DNA of 64,000 bases, taken from NCBI GenBank assembly GCA_013289615.1, contig JABCZO010000003.1, positions 98,102 to 162,101 of the forward strand. The letters are read 5' to 3'. The notes under the pieces are model-generated. The model searched no databases. It saw only the letters and a list, made by a program, of their open reading frames with translations, and had not been told where the DNA came from. The stretch comes from Gammaproteobacteria bacterium. Its GTDB lineage: Bacteria > Pseudomonadota > Gammaproteobacteria > Steroidobacterales > Steroidobacteraceae. Below are positions 40,520 to 49,903 of this stretch, piece after piece. Each line of letters begins with the position of its first letter. The stretch's first letter is position 1. Position numbers and translations under genes: made by a program.

Positions 40520-40873
40520 CTAGCGTGCGGGGTTGGAGCGTGCGACACGCGCCCGATACGCGGCCCATTTCTGTTCGCGCTGCGAACCGAGCTCGTGCAG
40601 GTACTTCCAGGTGAACAGTCCGGTATCGTGGCCGTCGTCGAATACCAGCTTCACCGCGTACTGGCCGATCGGCTCGACCGCCGTGATGCCGACGTTTTCC
40701 TTGCCGATCACCAGTACGCCTTCGCCGGCGCCATGCCCGCGCACCTCGGCTGAAGGCGAATGCACGCGCAGATATTCAAACGGCAGTTCGAAGCGACTAC
40801 CGTCGGTGAAGCTGACTTCCAGCAGCCGCGAGCGCTGGCGCAATTTGATTTCCGTCGCTGAGATCTCCGACAT
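40520..40873 (-). CDS. DUF971 family protein
   Basis: 117 aa. SRLLEVSFTDGSRFELPFEY, LRVHSPSAEVRGHG and DDGHDTGLFTWKYLHELG are the DUF971/gamma-butyrobetaine-hydroxylase-N-like signature, a small fold seen alone in Proteobacteria or at the start of dioxygenases. Stand-alone members are thought to take part in iron-sulfur or metal handling, which is not proven. In many gammaproteobacteria the gene lies between hslU and ubiE; here it is upstream of ubiE but hslU is about 13 kb away. Confidence 0.88.
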   Translation of the reverse strand: MSEISATEIKLRQRSRLLEVSFTDGSRFELPFEYLRVHSPSAEVRGHGAGEGVLVIGKENVGITAVEPIGQYAVKLVFDDGHDTGLFTWKYLHELGSQREQKWAAYRARVARSNPAR

Positions 40874-40915
40874 GGGTCATTCGCATCCTGACGGTTGATT
40901 TGCTATACAAGAACC

Positions 40916-42724
40916 ATGAACCCGACCGACACCACGCATCCGGATTATTACCACCGCGTCGTCGATTGTCAGTGGGGCTGCCCGGCACATACCGATGTGC
41001 CGGAATACATCAGGCTCATCGCGCAGCAACGCTACACCGACGCCTACATGCTGAATCGGCAGTCGAATGTGTTTCCCGGCATTCTCGGTCGCGTGTGCGA
41101 TCGCCCCTGCGAACCGGCCTGCCGGCGCGGTCGCGTCGAGGACAAGCCGGTCGCCATCTGTCGATTGAAGCGCGTCGCCGCCGACCTCAAGGGTGAACTC
41201 GATGGGCTGCTGCCGAAGGCCCCGGCCACCGGCAACGGCAAGCGCATCGCCTGCATCGGCGCCGGACCCTCCTCGCTGACGGTTGCCAACGACCTGGCGC
41301 CGCTCGGCTACGCGGTGACGATATTCGAGCAGAACGGCGTACCTGGCGGCCTCATGCGCAGCAACATCCCATCGTTCCGGCTGCCGCAGACGGTGCTCGA
41401 CGAAGAGATCGGCATGATTCTCGACATGGGCGTGACGCTGCGCACCGACTCGCCGATCGCAAGCCTCGCCGAGCTGCTCGCGGTCGGCGGCTATGATGCG
41501 GTGTTCGTCGGTTCCGGGGCGCCGAAGGGCAAGGAGCTCGAGCTGCCGGGCCGGCACGACACCGACCGGATTCATATCGGCATCACCTGGCTCGAGTCGG
41601 TGGCCTTCGGCCACATCGGCTCGATCGGCGAACGGGTGCTGATCATCGGCGTCGGCAACACCGCGATGGATTGCTGCCGCACGTCGCTGCGCCTGGGTGC
41701 CAGGAGCGTCAAGGTCATGGCGCGCAAGCCGCGCGGTTTCTTCAAGGCGTCGGCCTGGGAGCTCGAGGATGCAGAGGAAGAGAACGTCGAGATCATCGTC
41801 AATCATTCGCCGAAGTCGTTCGTGATCGAAGGCGGCCGACTTACCGGCATGCTGTTCGAGGAGATGGAGTACGAGCTGGAAGCCGGCGTCATCAAGCGCG
41901 AGCGCGTGGTCGGGCAGATCGTGATCGGCTGCGACGACGTCATTCTGGCGATCGGCCAGGAGAACGCGTTCACCTGGATCGAGCGCGACATCGGCATGAA
42001 GTTCGACAAGTGGGGTCAGCCGATCCTTGACCCGGTCACTTTCCAGTCGACGCTGCCGCAGGTGTTCTTCGGCGGCGATGCGGCGCAGGGGCCGAAGAAC
42101 ATCATCTGGGCGGTCGAGCACGGCCATCAGGCGGCGCTGTCGATCCACAACCTGTGCAGCGGCGCGGCGGTGAGCGAGCGGCCGCAGCGCGGCGTGACGC
42201 TCTCGAGCCGCAAGATGGGCATGCATGAATGGTCGTATAAGAACGACTACACCATGCTCGAGCGGCGTCTGATGCCGCATGTATCGCTCAAGGAGCGCTT
42301 CAAGAAGCTCAACATCGAGGTCGAACTCGGTTTCACCGTGCAACAGGCGGCACAGGAAGCGCAGCGCTGCCTCAACTGCGATATCCAGACGGTATTCGAG
42401 GCCAAGCTGTGCATCGAGTGCGATGCCTGCATCGACATCTGTCCGGTCGATTGCCTGACGATCACGCACAACGGCGAGGAGGCCGAGCTGCGCGCGCGGC
42501 TGCGTTCGCCGGCGCTCGAGCCGACGCAGCTGCTGTTCGTGTCGGAGTCGCTGCCGCAGACCGGACGCGTGATGGTCAAGGATGAAAACTTGTGCGTGCA
42601 CTGCGGCCTGTGTGCCGAGCGTTGCCCGACGGCGGCTTGGGACATGCAGAAGTCGACGATACACTGGCCGCAGGCCGCCGATGGGGGTCATTCATGCCGG
42701 GCGCCAAAGCTCAAGACCGCGTAA
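40916..42724 (+). CDS. GltD-like FAD/NAD(P)H oxidoreductase with C-terminal ferredoxin domain
   Basis: 602 aa from ATG 40916. An N-terminal Fe-S helical domain (CQWGCPAHTDVPEYIRLIAQ, GRVCDRPCEPACRRG) and two dinucleotide folds (CIGAGPSSLTVANDLAPLG, then VLIIGVGNTAMDCCRTSLRL) resemble the glutamate-synthase small subunit. The C-terminus adds two 4Fe-4S motifs (CIECDACIDICPVDC, CVHCGLCAERCP). It probably passes electrons between NAD(P)H and the ferredoxin-type 2-oxoacid oxidoreductase encoded next, whose start lies inside its 3' end (30-bp overlap). Partner inferred from the overlap. Confidence 0.88.
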   Translation: MNPTDTTHPDYYHRVVDCQWGCPAHTDVPEYIRLIAQQRYTDAYMLNRQSNVFPGILGRVCDRPCEPACRRGRVEDKPVAICRLKRVAADLKGELDGLLPKAPATGNGKRIACIGAGPSSLTVANDLAPLGYAVTIFEQNGVPGGLMRSNIPSFRLPQTVLDEEIGMILDMGVTLRTDSPIASLAELLAVGGYDAVFVGSGAPKGKELELPGRHDTDRIHIGITWLESVAFGHIGSIGERVLIIGVGNTAMDCCRTSLRLGARSVKVMARKPRGFFKASAWELEDAEEENVEIIVNHSPKSFVIEGGRLTGMLFEEMEYELEAGVIKRERVVGQIVIGCDDVILAIGQENAFTWIERDIGMKFDKWGQPILDPVTFQSTLPQVFFGGDAAQGPKNIIWAVEHGHQAALSIHNLCSGAAVSERPQRGVTLSSRKMGMHEWSYKNDYTMLERRLMPHVSLKERFKKLNIEVELGFTVQQAAQEAQRCLNCDIQTVFEAKLCIECDACIDICPVDCLTITHNGEEAELRARLRSPALEPTQLLFVSESLPQTGRVMVKDENLCVHCGLCAERCPTAAWDMQKSTIHWPQAADGGHSCRAPKLKTA

Positions 42725-44532
42725 ACGACTTCGTCATCAAGATCGGCACCGTCAACGGCACCGGCTCGGCCAGTGCCAACGGGCTGCTGATGAAGGCCAT
42801 CTTTCGCAGCGGCGTGCCGGTGGTCGGCAAGAATTACTTCCCGTCGAACATCCAGGGGCTGCCGACCTGGTACGAGATCCGCGTCACCCGCGATGCTCAT
42901 CGCGCCCGCGCCGGTCACACCGATATCATGGTGGCGCTCAACGCCGAGACCTATGCGCGCGACCTGGCGGAGGTGGCGTCGGGCGGCTACTTCATCTATG
43001 ACTCCACCTGGCCGCGCGCGGCGCTGCTGATGCGCGACGACGTCACCGTGGTCGGCGTGCCGCTGGCACGGCTTTGTAACGAGAACTTTCCGGGCGTGCG
43101 CACCCGCATCCTGATGAAGAACATTTGCTACGCCGGCGTGCTGGCGGCGCTGTGCCATCTCGACCTGGAACTGATTCGCACCCTGCTGGCCGAGACCTAT
43201 TCGAAGAAGCCGAAGCTGCTCGACGCCAATATGAAGGCGATCCAGCTCGGCTACGACTATGCGCGCGAACACTTCGCCTGCCCGCTGCCGCTGCGGGTCG
43301 AGAAGATGGACGCCACCGCCGGGCACATCATCATCGACGGCAATACGGCCGCGGCGCTGGGCTGCGTGTACGCCGGCGCCACGGTCGGCGCCTGGTATCC
43401 GATCACGCCGTCGACCTCGTTGATGGATGCCTTCAAGGTCTTCTGCGACAAAATGCGCATCGATCCGGACACCGGGCGCAAGAACTACATCATGATCCAG
43501 GCCGAGGACGAACTGGCCTCGATCGGCATGGTGATCGGCGCCGCCTGGAACGGAACCCGCGCGTTCACCGCGACCTCCGGCCCCGGGCTGTCGCTGATGC
43601 AGGAATTCCTCGGGCTCGCCTACTACGCCGAGGTGCCGGCCGTGGTGTTCGACATCCAGCGGGTGGGACCCTCGACCGGCATGCCGACGCGCACCCAGCA
43701 GGGTGACCTGCATTCGGCGGCCTACGCATCGCACGGCGATACGCGCCAGGTGTGCCTGTATCCGGCCAATCCCGAGGAATGCTTCGAATTCGCGGTCAAG
43801 GCGTTTGATCTAACCGAGCGGCTGCAAACCCCGGTGCTGGTGCTGTCGGATCTGGACATCGGCATGAACGACTGGATGTGTCCGGAATTCAAATGGGACC
43901 AGAACTACCAGCCCGACCGCGGCAAGCTGCTGGACGCCGAGCAGCTCGCCAAGATCGACCGCTTCTGGCGCTACTACGATCACGACAATGACGGCATCCC
44001 GCAGCGCACGCTGCCGGGCGTGCATCCGAAGGGTGCCTACTTCGCGCGCGGCTCGGGTCATTCGCAGTATGGCGCCTACACCGAGGACTCGAAGGAATAC
44101 CAGGTGGTGGTCGACCGGCTGCGCAAGAAATGGCTCACTGCCGCGCGGCTGCTGCCGAAGTCGATCATCGAGCGCTGCGACATCAAGACCGAGATCGGTA
44201 TCGTCTCGCTCGGCAGCGGCGATGCCGCGGTGCACGAGGCACGCCTGCGGCTGGCGGCCCAGGGCATCCACACCGATTACCTGCGGGTGCGCGGCTTCCC
44301 GTTCAGCGACGACGTCGAGCCGTTCCTGCAGTCGCATCGCATCAACTTCGTGGTCGAGCAGAATCGCGATGCGCAGCTGCGCTCGCTGCTGATCCTGGAA
44401 ACCGGCGTGGAAAAAACCCGCCTGCGATCGATCCTGCACTACAACGGCATGCCGATCCCGGCGAGCTACGTCTACGATGGCGTGGCGGCGGTGATCACAC
44501 CGGAGCGGCCGGCCGCGCAGCTGGTCGGCTGA
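42694..44532 (+). CDS. 2-oxoacid:acceptor oxidoreductase, fused gamma/alpha subunit
   Basis: 612 aa from ATG 42694 with GGGGG six bases upstream. Residues 10-190 are the gamma domain (VIKIGTVNGTGSASANGLLM, FRSGVPVVGKNYFPSNIQG); the rest is the alpha (pyrimidine-binding) domain with GAWYPITPSTSLMDAF, IQAEDELASIGMVIGAAWNG and AFTATSGPGLSLMQEFLGLA. Together with the following beta subunit it makes a CoA-dependent, ferredoxin-type 2-oxoacid decarboxylating enzyme (KorA-like). Whether the substrate is 2-oxoglutarate, pyruvate or a branched-chain keto acid is not readable from sequence. Confidence 0.9.
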   Translation: MPGAKAQDRVNDFVIKIGTVNGTGSASANGLLMKAIFRSGVPVVGKNYFPSNIQGLPTWYEIRVTRDAHRARAGHTDIMVALNAETYARDLAEVASGGYFIYDSTWPRAALLMRDDVTVVGVPLARLCNENFPGVRTRILMKNICYAGVLAALCHLDLELIRTLLAETYSKKPKLLDANMKAIQLGYDYAREHFACPLPLRVEKMDATAGHIIIDGNTAAALGCVYAGATVGAWYPITPSTSLMDAFKVFCDKMRIDPDTGRKNYIMIQAEDELASIGMVIGAAWNGTRAFTATSGPGLSLMQEFLGLAYYAEVPAVVFDIQRVGPSTGMPTRTQQGDLHSAAYASHGDTRQVCLYPANPEECFEFAVKAFDLTERLQTPVLVLSDLDIGMNDWMCPEFKWDQNYQPDRGKLLDAEQLAKIDRFWRYYDHDNDGIPQRTLPGVHPKGAYFARGSGHSQYGAYTEDSKEYQVVVDRLRKKWLTAARLLPKSIIERCDIKTEIGIVSLGSGDAAVHEARLRLAAQGIHTDYLRVRGFPFSDDVEPFLQSHRINFVVEQNRDAQLRSLLILETGVEKTRLRSILHYNGMPIPASYVYDGVAAVITPERPAAQLVG

Positions 44533-44555
44533 CGCGCGCTGCGCGGGAGCACCCT

Positions 44556-45611
44556 ATGACATTCATGGCAAAACCCAAGATCACGCATCCGGAAATGCCG
44601 CGGAACGTGCTCGGCCTGACGCGGCGCGACTATGAGGGCGTCAACTCGACGCTGTGTGCCGGCTGCGGCCACGACTCGATCACGGCCGCGATCGTGGAGG
44701 CCTGCTGGATGGACGCCGTCAGGCCGCAGGACGTGGTGAAGCTGTCCGGCATCGGCTGCTCCTCGAAGACCACCGCCTACTTCGTCAGCGGCGGACACGG
44801 ATTCAACTCGGTGCACGGCCGCATGCCCTCGATCGCGACCGGCGCCAGCGCCGCCAACCGCAACCTGACCTACATCGGCGTCTCCGGCGACGGCGACACG
44901 CTGTCGATCGGCCTGGGCCAGTTCTGCCATGCGATCCGGCGCAATCTCAACATGGTCTACGTGATCGAGAACAACGGCGTGTATGGGCTGACCAAAGGCC
45001 AGTTCTCGGCCTCAGCCGACATCGGCAGCACTGCGAAGAAAGGCGAAGTCAACAACCAGCCGCCGATCGACCCGGTGCAGCTGGCGATCACGCTCGGCGT
45101 GTCGTTCGTAGCCCGCAGCTTCTCCGGCGACAAGGCGCAACTGGTGCCGCTGCTGCAGGCGGCGATGCATCACCAGGGCTTCTCGCTGATCGATGTGATC
45201 TCACCGTGCGTGACCTTCAACGATCACGAAGGCTCGACCCGCAGCTACGCCTACGCGCGCGAGCACTACGAGGAAATGGTGCACACCGACTTCGTGCCGC
45301 CGGCGCGCGAGATCGCCGTGGACTATGCGCCCGGCGAGACGCTGGCCGTGAGCATGCACGATGGCAGCCGCGTGCTGCTCAGGAAGGTCGAGGCGCAGTA
45401 CGACGCCACCGATCGCGCCGTGGCGCTGCAGACCATCCAGCAGCGGCTCAAGCATGGCGAATACCTGACCGGACTGCTCTACATCGGCAGCGATCAGCCC
45501 GAGCTGCACGCCCTGAATGGCACTCCCGATAGACCGCTGAACCAGATTCCCTACGCCAGTCTCAATCCCGGCCCGCAGGCGCTGGCGAAGACGCTGGCGA
45601 CATTTCGCTGA
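44556..45611 (+). CDS. 2-oxoacid:acceptor oxidoreductase, beta subunit
   Basis: 351 aa from the ATG at 44556 with GGGAG upstream; longer frames are antisense-free extensions inside korA and rejected. The thiamine-pyrophosphate domain is clear: NSTLCAGCGHDSITAAIVEA, KLSGIGCSSKTTAYFVS, the TPP/Mg motif GVSGDGDTLSIGLGQF ending in IENNGVYGLTKGQFS. Conserved Cys residues bind the Fe-S cluster. It partners the gamma/alpha subunit (24-bp gap). Confidence 0.92.
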   Translation: MTFMAKPKITHPEMPRNVLGLTRRDYEGVNSTLCAGCGHDSITAAIVEACWMDAVRPQDVVKLSGIGCSSKTTAYFVSGGHGFNSVHGRMPSIATGASAANRNLTYIGVSGDGDTLSIGLGQFCHAIRRNLNMVYVIENNGVYGLTKGQFSASADIGSTAKKGEVNNQPPIDPVQLAITLGVSFVARSFSGDKAQLVPLLQAAMHHQGFSLIDVISPCVTFNDHEGSTRSYAYAREHYEEMVHTDFVPPAREIAVDYAPGETLAVSMHDGSRVLLRKVEAQYDATDRAVALQTIQQRLKHGEYLTGLLYIGSDQPELHALNGTPDRPLNQIPYASLNPGPQALAKTLATFR

Positions 45612-45634
45612 TCAAGTGGCTGGCGTGGCTGGCC

Positions 45635-46978
45635 ATGAGTGCCATCATCGTGGCACTGCTGGCCACGGCCGGCTACCTGGTACACACCCGCGCCCCGCGC
45701 ACTGAGGACACCGCGCAATTCGGGCGCGTGCGCATCTACCCGCCGTGGCTGCGCTCGACGGGGTTCATCTACCTGTTCTCGGATGGGCGCGGTTGGAAGC
45801 AGACGGAAGAGGAAGCGGCGCGTGATTTCGCGCGCGCGGGCAATCTCGTGGTCGGTATCGATGCGGCGCAGTTCCTGGACTGGGCGAGCCGCCAGCGGCC
45901 GAGCGACTGTCTCTATATGCCAGGGCTGCTCGAGGACTACAGCCGTGCGTTGCAGCGCGCGATGGGCACTGCCCGCTACCTGGCACCGGCACTGCTCGGC
46001 CACGAGCTGGGGGCGACGCTGGTCTACCTGGCGCAGCTGCAGGCGCCGCCGCTCGCCTTCAGCGCCGCGGTGGCGATCGATCCGCCGAATCAGATCGCAT
46101 TGCAACGCCCATTCTGCGATCACCCGCCCGCCACTGCCGCCGCCATCGGCACCGGACAGATCATCCGCCCAGAGCGGCTCGGCCCTAATGTTGCAGCCCG
46201 GGTGCTGCTCGATGGCGCCGCGAGTGCCGGCGAGCGCGGGTTTGTGATGGGCATTCCCGGCGGTGCGACAGCGGCGGTCGCTCCCGGCGCCACGCTGCAT
46301 GGCGCCTACCGGGCGGCGCTGTCGGGCATCGATGCCGAGCGCAGTCGCAACGGCGTCGGCGACCTGCCGCTGGCGGAGGTTCCCGCGCCGGCCGCGCAGC
46401 GTGACGCCTTCGCGATCATCTATTCGGGCGACGGCGGCTGGCGCGATCTGGACCGCAGCCTCGCCGGCGTGCTCGCCTCCAAGGGCATGAGCGTGGTCGG
46501 TGTCGACGTACTGCGCTATTACTGGACGCAGAAAGCCCCGGCGCTGGCCGCGAGCGACCTGGCGCGCATCATGCGTTACTACCAGCAGCGCTGGCAGAAA
46601 CAGAAAGTCGTGCTGATCGGTTTCTCATTCGGCGCCGACGTGCTGCCGTTCCTGGTCAGCCGTCTGCCGGCCGACCTGTCGGCCGATGTCAGTCTGCTGT
46701 CGCTGCTCTCGCCCGAGCGCCACACCGCGTTCGAAGTGGAGACCACCGGCTGGCTGGGTGTGCATAACAATGCCGGCATGCCGATCGCGCCTGAATTGCA
46801 AAAACTGTCGGCGCTGCATCTGCAATGCATCTACGGCCGGGACGAAGCCGCGGACAGCCTGTGTACCACCAGCGCGGCGGGGGCGTCGGGCGCCATGGTG
46901 CTGGCCAGGAGCGGCGGCCATCATTTCGATCAGAACTACGGCGAGCTTGCCGACCAGATCCTGGCGGCCGTGCCATGA
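45635..46978 (+). CDS. AcvB/VirJ-like two-domain serine hydrolase
   Basis: 447 aa. A membrane-spanning or signal segment (SAIIVALLATAGYLVHTR) is followed by two homologous alpha/beta-hydrolase halves. The second has the intact nucleophile elbow (LIGFSFGADVLPFLVSRL) after YSGDGGWRDLDRSLAGVLAS, the VirJ signature, and a C-terminal GGHHF. The first has FSDGRGW but GHELG instead of GxSxG, so it looks inactive. Agrobacterium AcvB cleaves lysyl-phosphatidylglycerol; a lipid or cell-envelope role is inferred. It follows the Kor genes by 23 bases and overlaps the next reading frame by four. Confidence 0.82.
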   Translation: MSAIIVALLATAGYLVHTRAPRTEDTAQFGRVRIYPPWLRSTGFIYLFSDGRGWKQTEEEAARDFARAGNLVVGIDAAQFLDWASRQRPSDCLYMPGLLEDYSRALQRAMGTARYLAPALLGHELGATLVYLAQLQAPPLAFSAAVAIDPPNQIALQRPFCDHPPATAAAIGTGQIIRPERLGPNVAARVLLDGAASAGERGFVMGIPGGATAAVAPGATLHGAYRAALSGIDAERSRNGVGDLPLAEVPAPAAQRDAFAIIYSGDGGWRDLDRSLAGVLASKGMSVVGVDVLRYYWTQKAPALAASDLARIMRYYQQRWQKQKVVLIGFSFGADVLPFLVSRLPADLSADVSLLSLLSPERHTAFEVETTGWLGVHNNAGMPIAPELQKLSALHLQCIYGRDEAADSLCTTSAAGASGAMVLARSGGHHFDQNYGELADQILAAVP

Positions 46979-47783
46979 GAGGCGCTTCGATACTGGCGCT
47001 GCTGGCGCTGCTGGCGCTGCTGTTGGGCTGGCTTGAGATCGATGTGGCGCACGCGCTCGCGCAGCCGACGCGCTGGCACTGGGCCGCGATCCATGGCCAC
47101 CGGATGTATTACGCGGAGCGCGGCAGCGGGCCGACGCTGGTGCTGCTGCACGGCGGCGGGGATTCCGGCGAGCATTCGTTCGAACGGCAGCTCGATGCGT
47201 TTTCGCAGCAGCATCGGATTATTGCCCCCGATCAGGTGGGGCAGGGCCACACACCCGATGTGACCGGGCCGCTGAGCTACACCTCGATGGCGCAGGACAC
47301 CGCCACGCTGCTCACGTCCCTGAAGCTCAAGCGGGTGGACATCGTGGGCTTCAGCGATGGCGGCATCCTGGCGCTGATGCTGGCGATCCGGCATCCCGAG
47401 CTGGTGCGCCGGCTGGTGATCAGTGGGGTGAATGTCACGCCCGAGGGGCTGACACCGGAGCAGCTGCAGGGGCTGCGCGACGCGCAGATCGCGAAGCCAA
47501 GGACGGTAGATGAAAACTTGCCAGGCTGTGGCTGACCTCGCCCACTGAGACCGAGCTGAGCCTCGCGATGCTGTCTCAGATCGAGCGGCCGGTACTGGTG
47601 ATCTCCGGCGATCGCGATGCGATCACGCTCGAGCACACGCTGCTGATCTTTCATGCGCTGCCGCACGCGGAGTTGTGCGTGCTGCCGGGTACCGACCATG
47701 CCACGTTCTCGGGTCGGCCGGAGTGGCTCAATCCGATCATCAGCGCGTTTCTGGATCGGCCGGAGCAGACCGCCACCCGCTAA
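46975..47783 (+). pseudogene. Alpha/beta hydrolase disrupted by a frameshift/deletion
   Basis: The frame from ATG 46975 (overlapping the AcvB-like gene) codes a signal-anchor and hydrolase core: LVLLHGGGDSGEHSF, DQVGQGHTPDV, the nucleophile elbow DIVGFSDGGILALMLAIRHP. At about 47505-47520 the reading shifts: frame 1 ends at 47535 in unrelated residues (after EGLTPEQLQGLRDAQIAKPR). The conserved C-terminal part resumes in another frame (LARLWLTSPTETELSLAMLS, VLVISGDRDAITLEHTLLIF, with PGTDHATF carrying the His). A stretch of about 30 expected residues seems missing between the halves. It is read as a broken gene; an assembly error is possible. Confidence 0.75.
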
Positions 47784-47806
47784 CGGCACCCCGGCTCAGT
47801 CGGTAC

Positions 47807-47819
47807 GCTAGCGCACATA
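47807..47819. promoter_or_regulatory. Half-copy of the Crp/Fnr-type site upstream of the first paralogue
   Basis: GCTAGCGCACATA (47807-47819) matches the right half of the palindrome at 48842-48863 (GCTAACGCACATA) at 12 of 13 positions. It lies about 116 bases before the ATG of the first Crp/Fnr gene; its left half is degenerate. Confidence 0.4.
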
Positions 47820-47934
47820 CAACCGATCAGCGTACGCGGATACTGACCAGTGCTGAGTTACCGTTCCCGACGTTCGAGTCCCCGATTCCTCCAGGAGCCA
47901 CTTGTGGTTCCCCGCTTTCGAGCAAGGCCCTCGA

Positions 47935-48678
47935 ATGAGAGATCGACCACCGACCGGCACCAATAGGGTGTTGGCAAGCATCCCCGCTGAAGACTTCAGG
48001 CGCTTGCGAGGTCAGCTCGAGCTCGTGACACTGAAGCTTGGGCAGATCCTGTATCAGCCGGGTAAAACCATCCGGCACGTGTATTTTCCCATCAACTGCC
48101 TTATTTCCCTGCTCACGGCGGTAGACAAACGCCGAACGCTCGAGGTTGGCATGGTCGGCAATGAAGGCATGGCCGGAATGCCCTTTATATTAGGCGTCGG
48201 CGTCTCCGGGGTACGCGCCCTCGTTCAGGGCAGCGGCACGGCGCTGCGCATGCCGTCGCCCGCCTTTCGCATCGAATTCGACCAAAATCCGTCGCTGCAG
48301 CAGGCGCTGTACCGATATACCTATGCGCTCATGGCACAGATCTCGCAGACCGCGGCGTGCAACCGCTTTCATGACTCGCACGCGCGTCTGGCCCGCTGGC
48401 TGTTGATGACGCGCGACCGTTTGCGCTCGGACGAGTTTCCGCTAACACACGAATTTCTCGCGCATATGCTTGGTTTGCGGCGCGAAGGGGTCACCGATGT
48501 CGCCAGAGCGCTCAAGCGGCGAAAGCTGATCGCCTATAAACGCGGGCAAATGCACATCCTCAACCCCAGGGGGCTCAAGGCGTCGTCGTGCTCGTGCTAT
48601 CAGGCGGTAAACGCCGTTTTCAAGCGCACGCAGCGTTGGCCGGCCGCGGCAGGGCCGCCTGGAAACGTTCGGGCCTGA
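47935..48678 (+). CDS. Crp/Fnr-family regulator, copy 1
   Basis: 247 aa from ATG 47935; a TTG at 47902 with AGGAG upstream would add 11 residues. N-terminal cyclic-nucleotide-binding-like barrel (LKLGQILYQPGKTIRHVYFP, INCLISLLTAVDKRRTLEVG, MVGNEGMAGMPFILG), a long helix and a C-terminal HTH (LTHEFLAHMLGLRREGVTDV, ARALKRRKLI). It ends in a Cys-rich SCSCYQAV. The FPxxxxISLL and LRREGVT features mark a sub-family usually of unknown ligand. It lacks Fnr-type Fe-S cysteines at the N-terminus. Confidence 0.88.
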   Translation: MRDRPPTGTNRVLASIPAEDFRRLRGQLELVTLKLGQILYQPGKTIRHVYFPINCLISLLTAVDKRRTLEVGMVGNEGMAGMPFILGVGVSGVRALVQGSGTALRMPSPAFRIEFDQNPSLQQALYRYTYALMAQISQTAACNRFHDSHARLARWLLMTRDRLRSDEFPLTHEFLAHMLGLRREGVTDVARALKRRKLIAYKRGQMHILNPRGLKASSCSCYQAVNAVFKRTQRWPAAAGPPGNVRA

Positions 48679-48841
48679 TCATTGCAACAGACCGGGCGCA
48701 AGCCCAGGCCGTCGCTCGCAGCGCTGAGGCTGCCCCGATGGGACGCCACGAGCTGCCGCGCCAAATGCAGGCCGATCCCAGGCCCGCCCCGAGATCTGAA
48801 TCACCGCCCGCGTGTTTTGCCTGCCTCATGGTTGACACATA

Positions 48842-48863
48842 CTATGTGCGCTAACGCACATAG
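48842..48863. promoter_or_regulatory. Perfect palindromic operator upstream of the second Crp/Fnr paralogue
   Basis: CTATGTGCG (48842-48850) and CGCACATAG (48855-48863) are exact inverse complements around CTAA. It is 57 bp before the ATG at 48921, directly ahead of an AT-rich stretch (GATTATAATT, about 48865-48874) that could be a -10 region. The arm resembles but does not equal the Crp half-site TGTGA. The rest of 48679-48920 shows nothing else I can support. Confidence 0.65.
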
Positions 48864-48920
48864 AGATTATAATTAGAAAACACGATTCGCCTGGCGTGAT
48901 GGCGACAAGACAGGAGCACC

Positions 48921-49643
48921 ATGCCGTCCGTTGCGGAGCCCGAGCAGAACCATCTGCTGAAGGCCTTGTCGCCGGCGGAGCGCGCGCGAGTGTTTCCTCA
49001 TCTGAAGCTGGTGTCTCTGCCTCTCGGGAAGGTTCTGTATGAATCAGGTGACACCCTAAAACACATCTATTTCCCAACTGACTCGATCGTTTCGCTTCTT
49101 TACGTGCTCGAGAATGGCGCCTCGGCGGAGATCTCGGTCGTCGGTAACGATGGCGCCATCGGGCTAGCGCTGTACATGGGTGGTGAAACCACAACCAATC
49201 GTGCAATCGTGCAAAGTGCCGGCACCGCCTACCGGCTGACCGGCATGCGGCTCCAACTGGAATTGGGCCGTCACGGCCAGCTGCTGCACGTCCTGTTGCG
49301 CTATACGCAGGCGTTGATCACGCAAATGGCCCAGACCGCTGTCTGCAACCGGCACCACACCGTGCACCAGCAATTGTGCCGCTGGCTGCTGCTGTCGCTC
49401 GATCGCCTCCCCGGCAACAAGATGATCATGACCCAGGAGCTGATAGCCAACATGCTGGGCGTACGGCGTGAAGGGGTGACGGCGGCCGCCGGCGAGCTGC
49501 AGAAACTCGGCGCGATTACCTATCACCGCGGGCACATCGCAGTGCTGGACCGTAAAAAATTGGAAAAGTGCTCCTGCGAGTGCTATCGGGTCGTAAAAGC
49601 AGAGACCGACCGGTTGGAAATGTCGCAGGCGGCCACGCGATGA
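48921..49643 (+). CDS. Crp/Fnr-family regulator, copy 2
   Basis: 240 aa, ATG with AGGAG upstream. It has the same architecture as the preceding gene: LVSLPLGKVLYESGDTLKHI, YFPTDSIVSLLYVLENGASA, EISVVGNDGAIGLALYMGGE, then MTQELIANMLGVRREGVTAA and a C-terminal CSCECYRVV. The two proteins are clearly homologous but well diverged, so the duplication is old. Each has a candidate site of the same kind in front. The terminal CSCxCY cluster could bind metal or sense redox, an inference. Confidence 0.9.
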   Translation: MPSVAEPEQNHLLKALSPAERARVFPHLKLVSLPLGKVLYESGDTLKHIYFPTDSIVSLLYVLENGASAEISVVGNDGAIGLALYMGGETTTNRAIVQSAGTAYRLTGMRLQLELGRHGQLLHVLLRYTQALITQMAQTAVCNRHHTVHQQLCRWLLLSLDRLPGNKMIMTQELIANMLGVRREGVTAAAGELQKLGAITYHRGHIAVLDRKKLEKCSCECYRVVKAETDRLEMSQAATR

Positions 49644-49903
49644 CAGGCCGGAGCGGATGCGCCAGGAGCTGAGCCCACGTCAGCCAACGGCAACGCCGGT
49701 GTCGCTTTTTGGCGTCGGTTTCCCAGACGAACCGGCATGCGGAACGATTAGCGTGCTGACCACCCGATCATTAGATCCGCCGCGGGGAATGTCGATAATT
49801 AACATGCATGAACAAATGGTGACATAGCGGAACTTCCGGTCCTGCGTTCCGTCAGTCGAACAGCACCTGAAGGCTTTCATCGGCGCCTTCAATGGAGGTC
49901 CAC

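Noticed and set aside
40877..42691. 604-aa minus-strand open frame opposite the GltD-like gene
   Set aside because: Antisense of a clear oxidoreductase; composition typical of a shadow frame.
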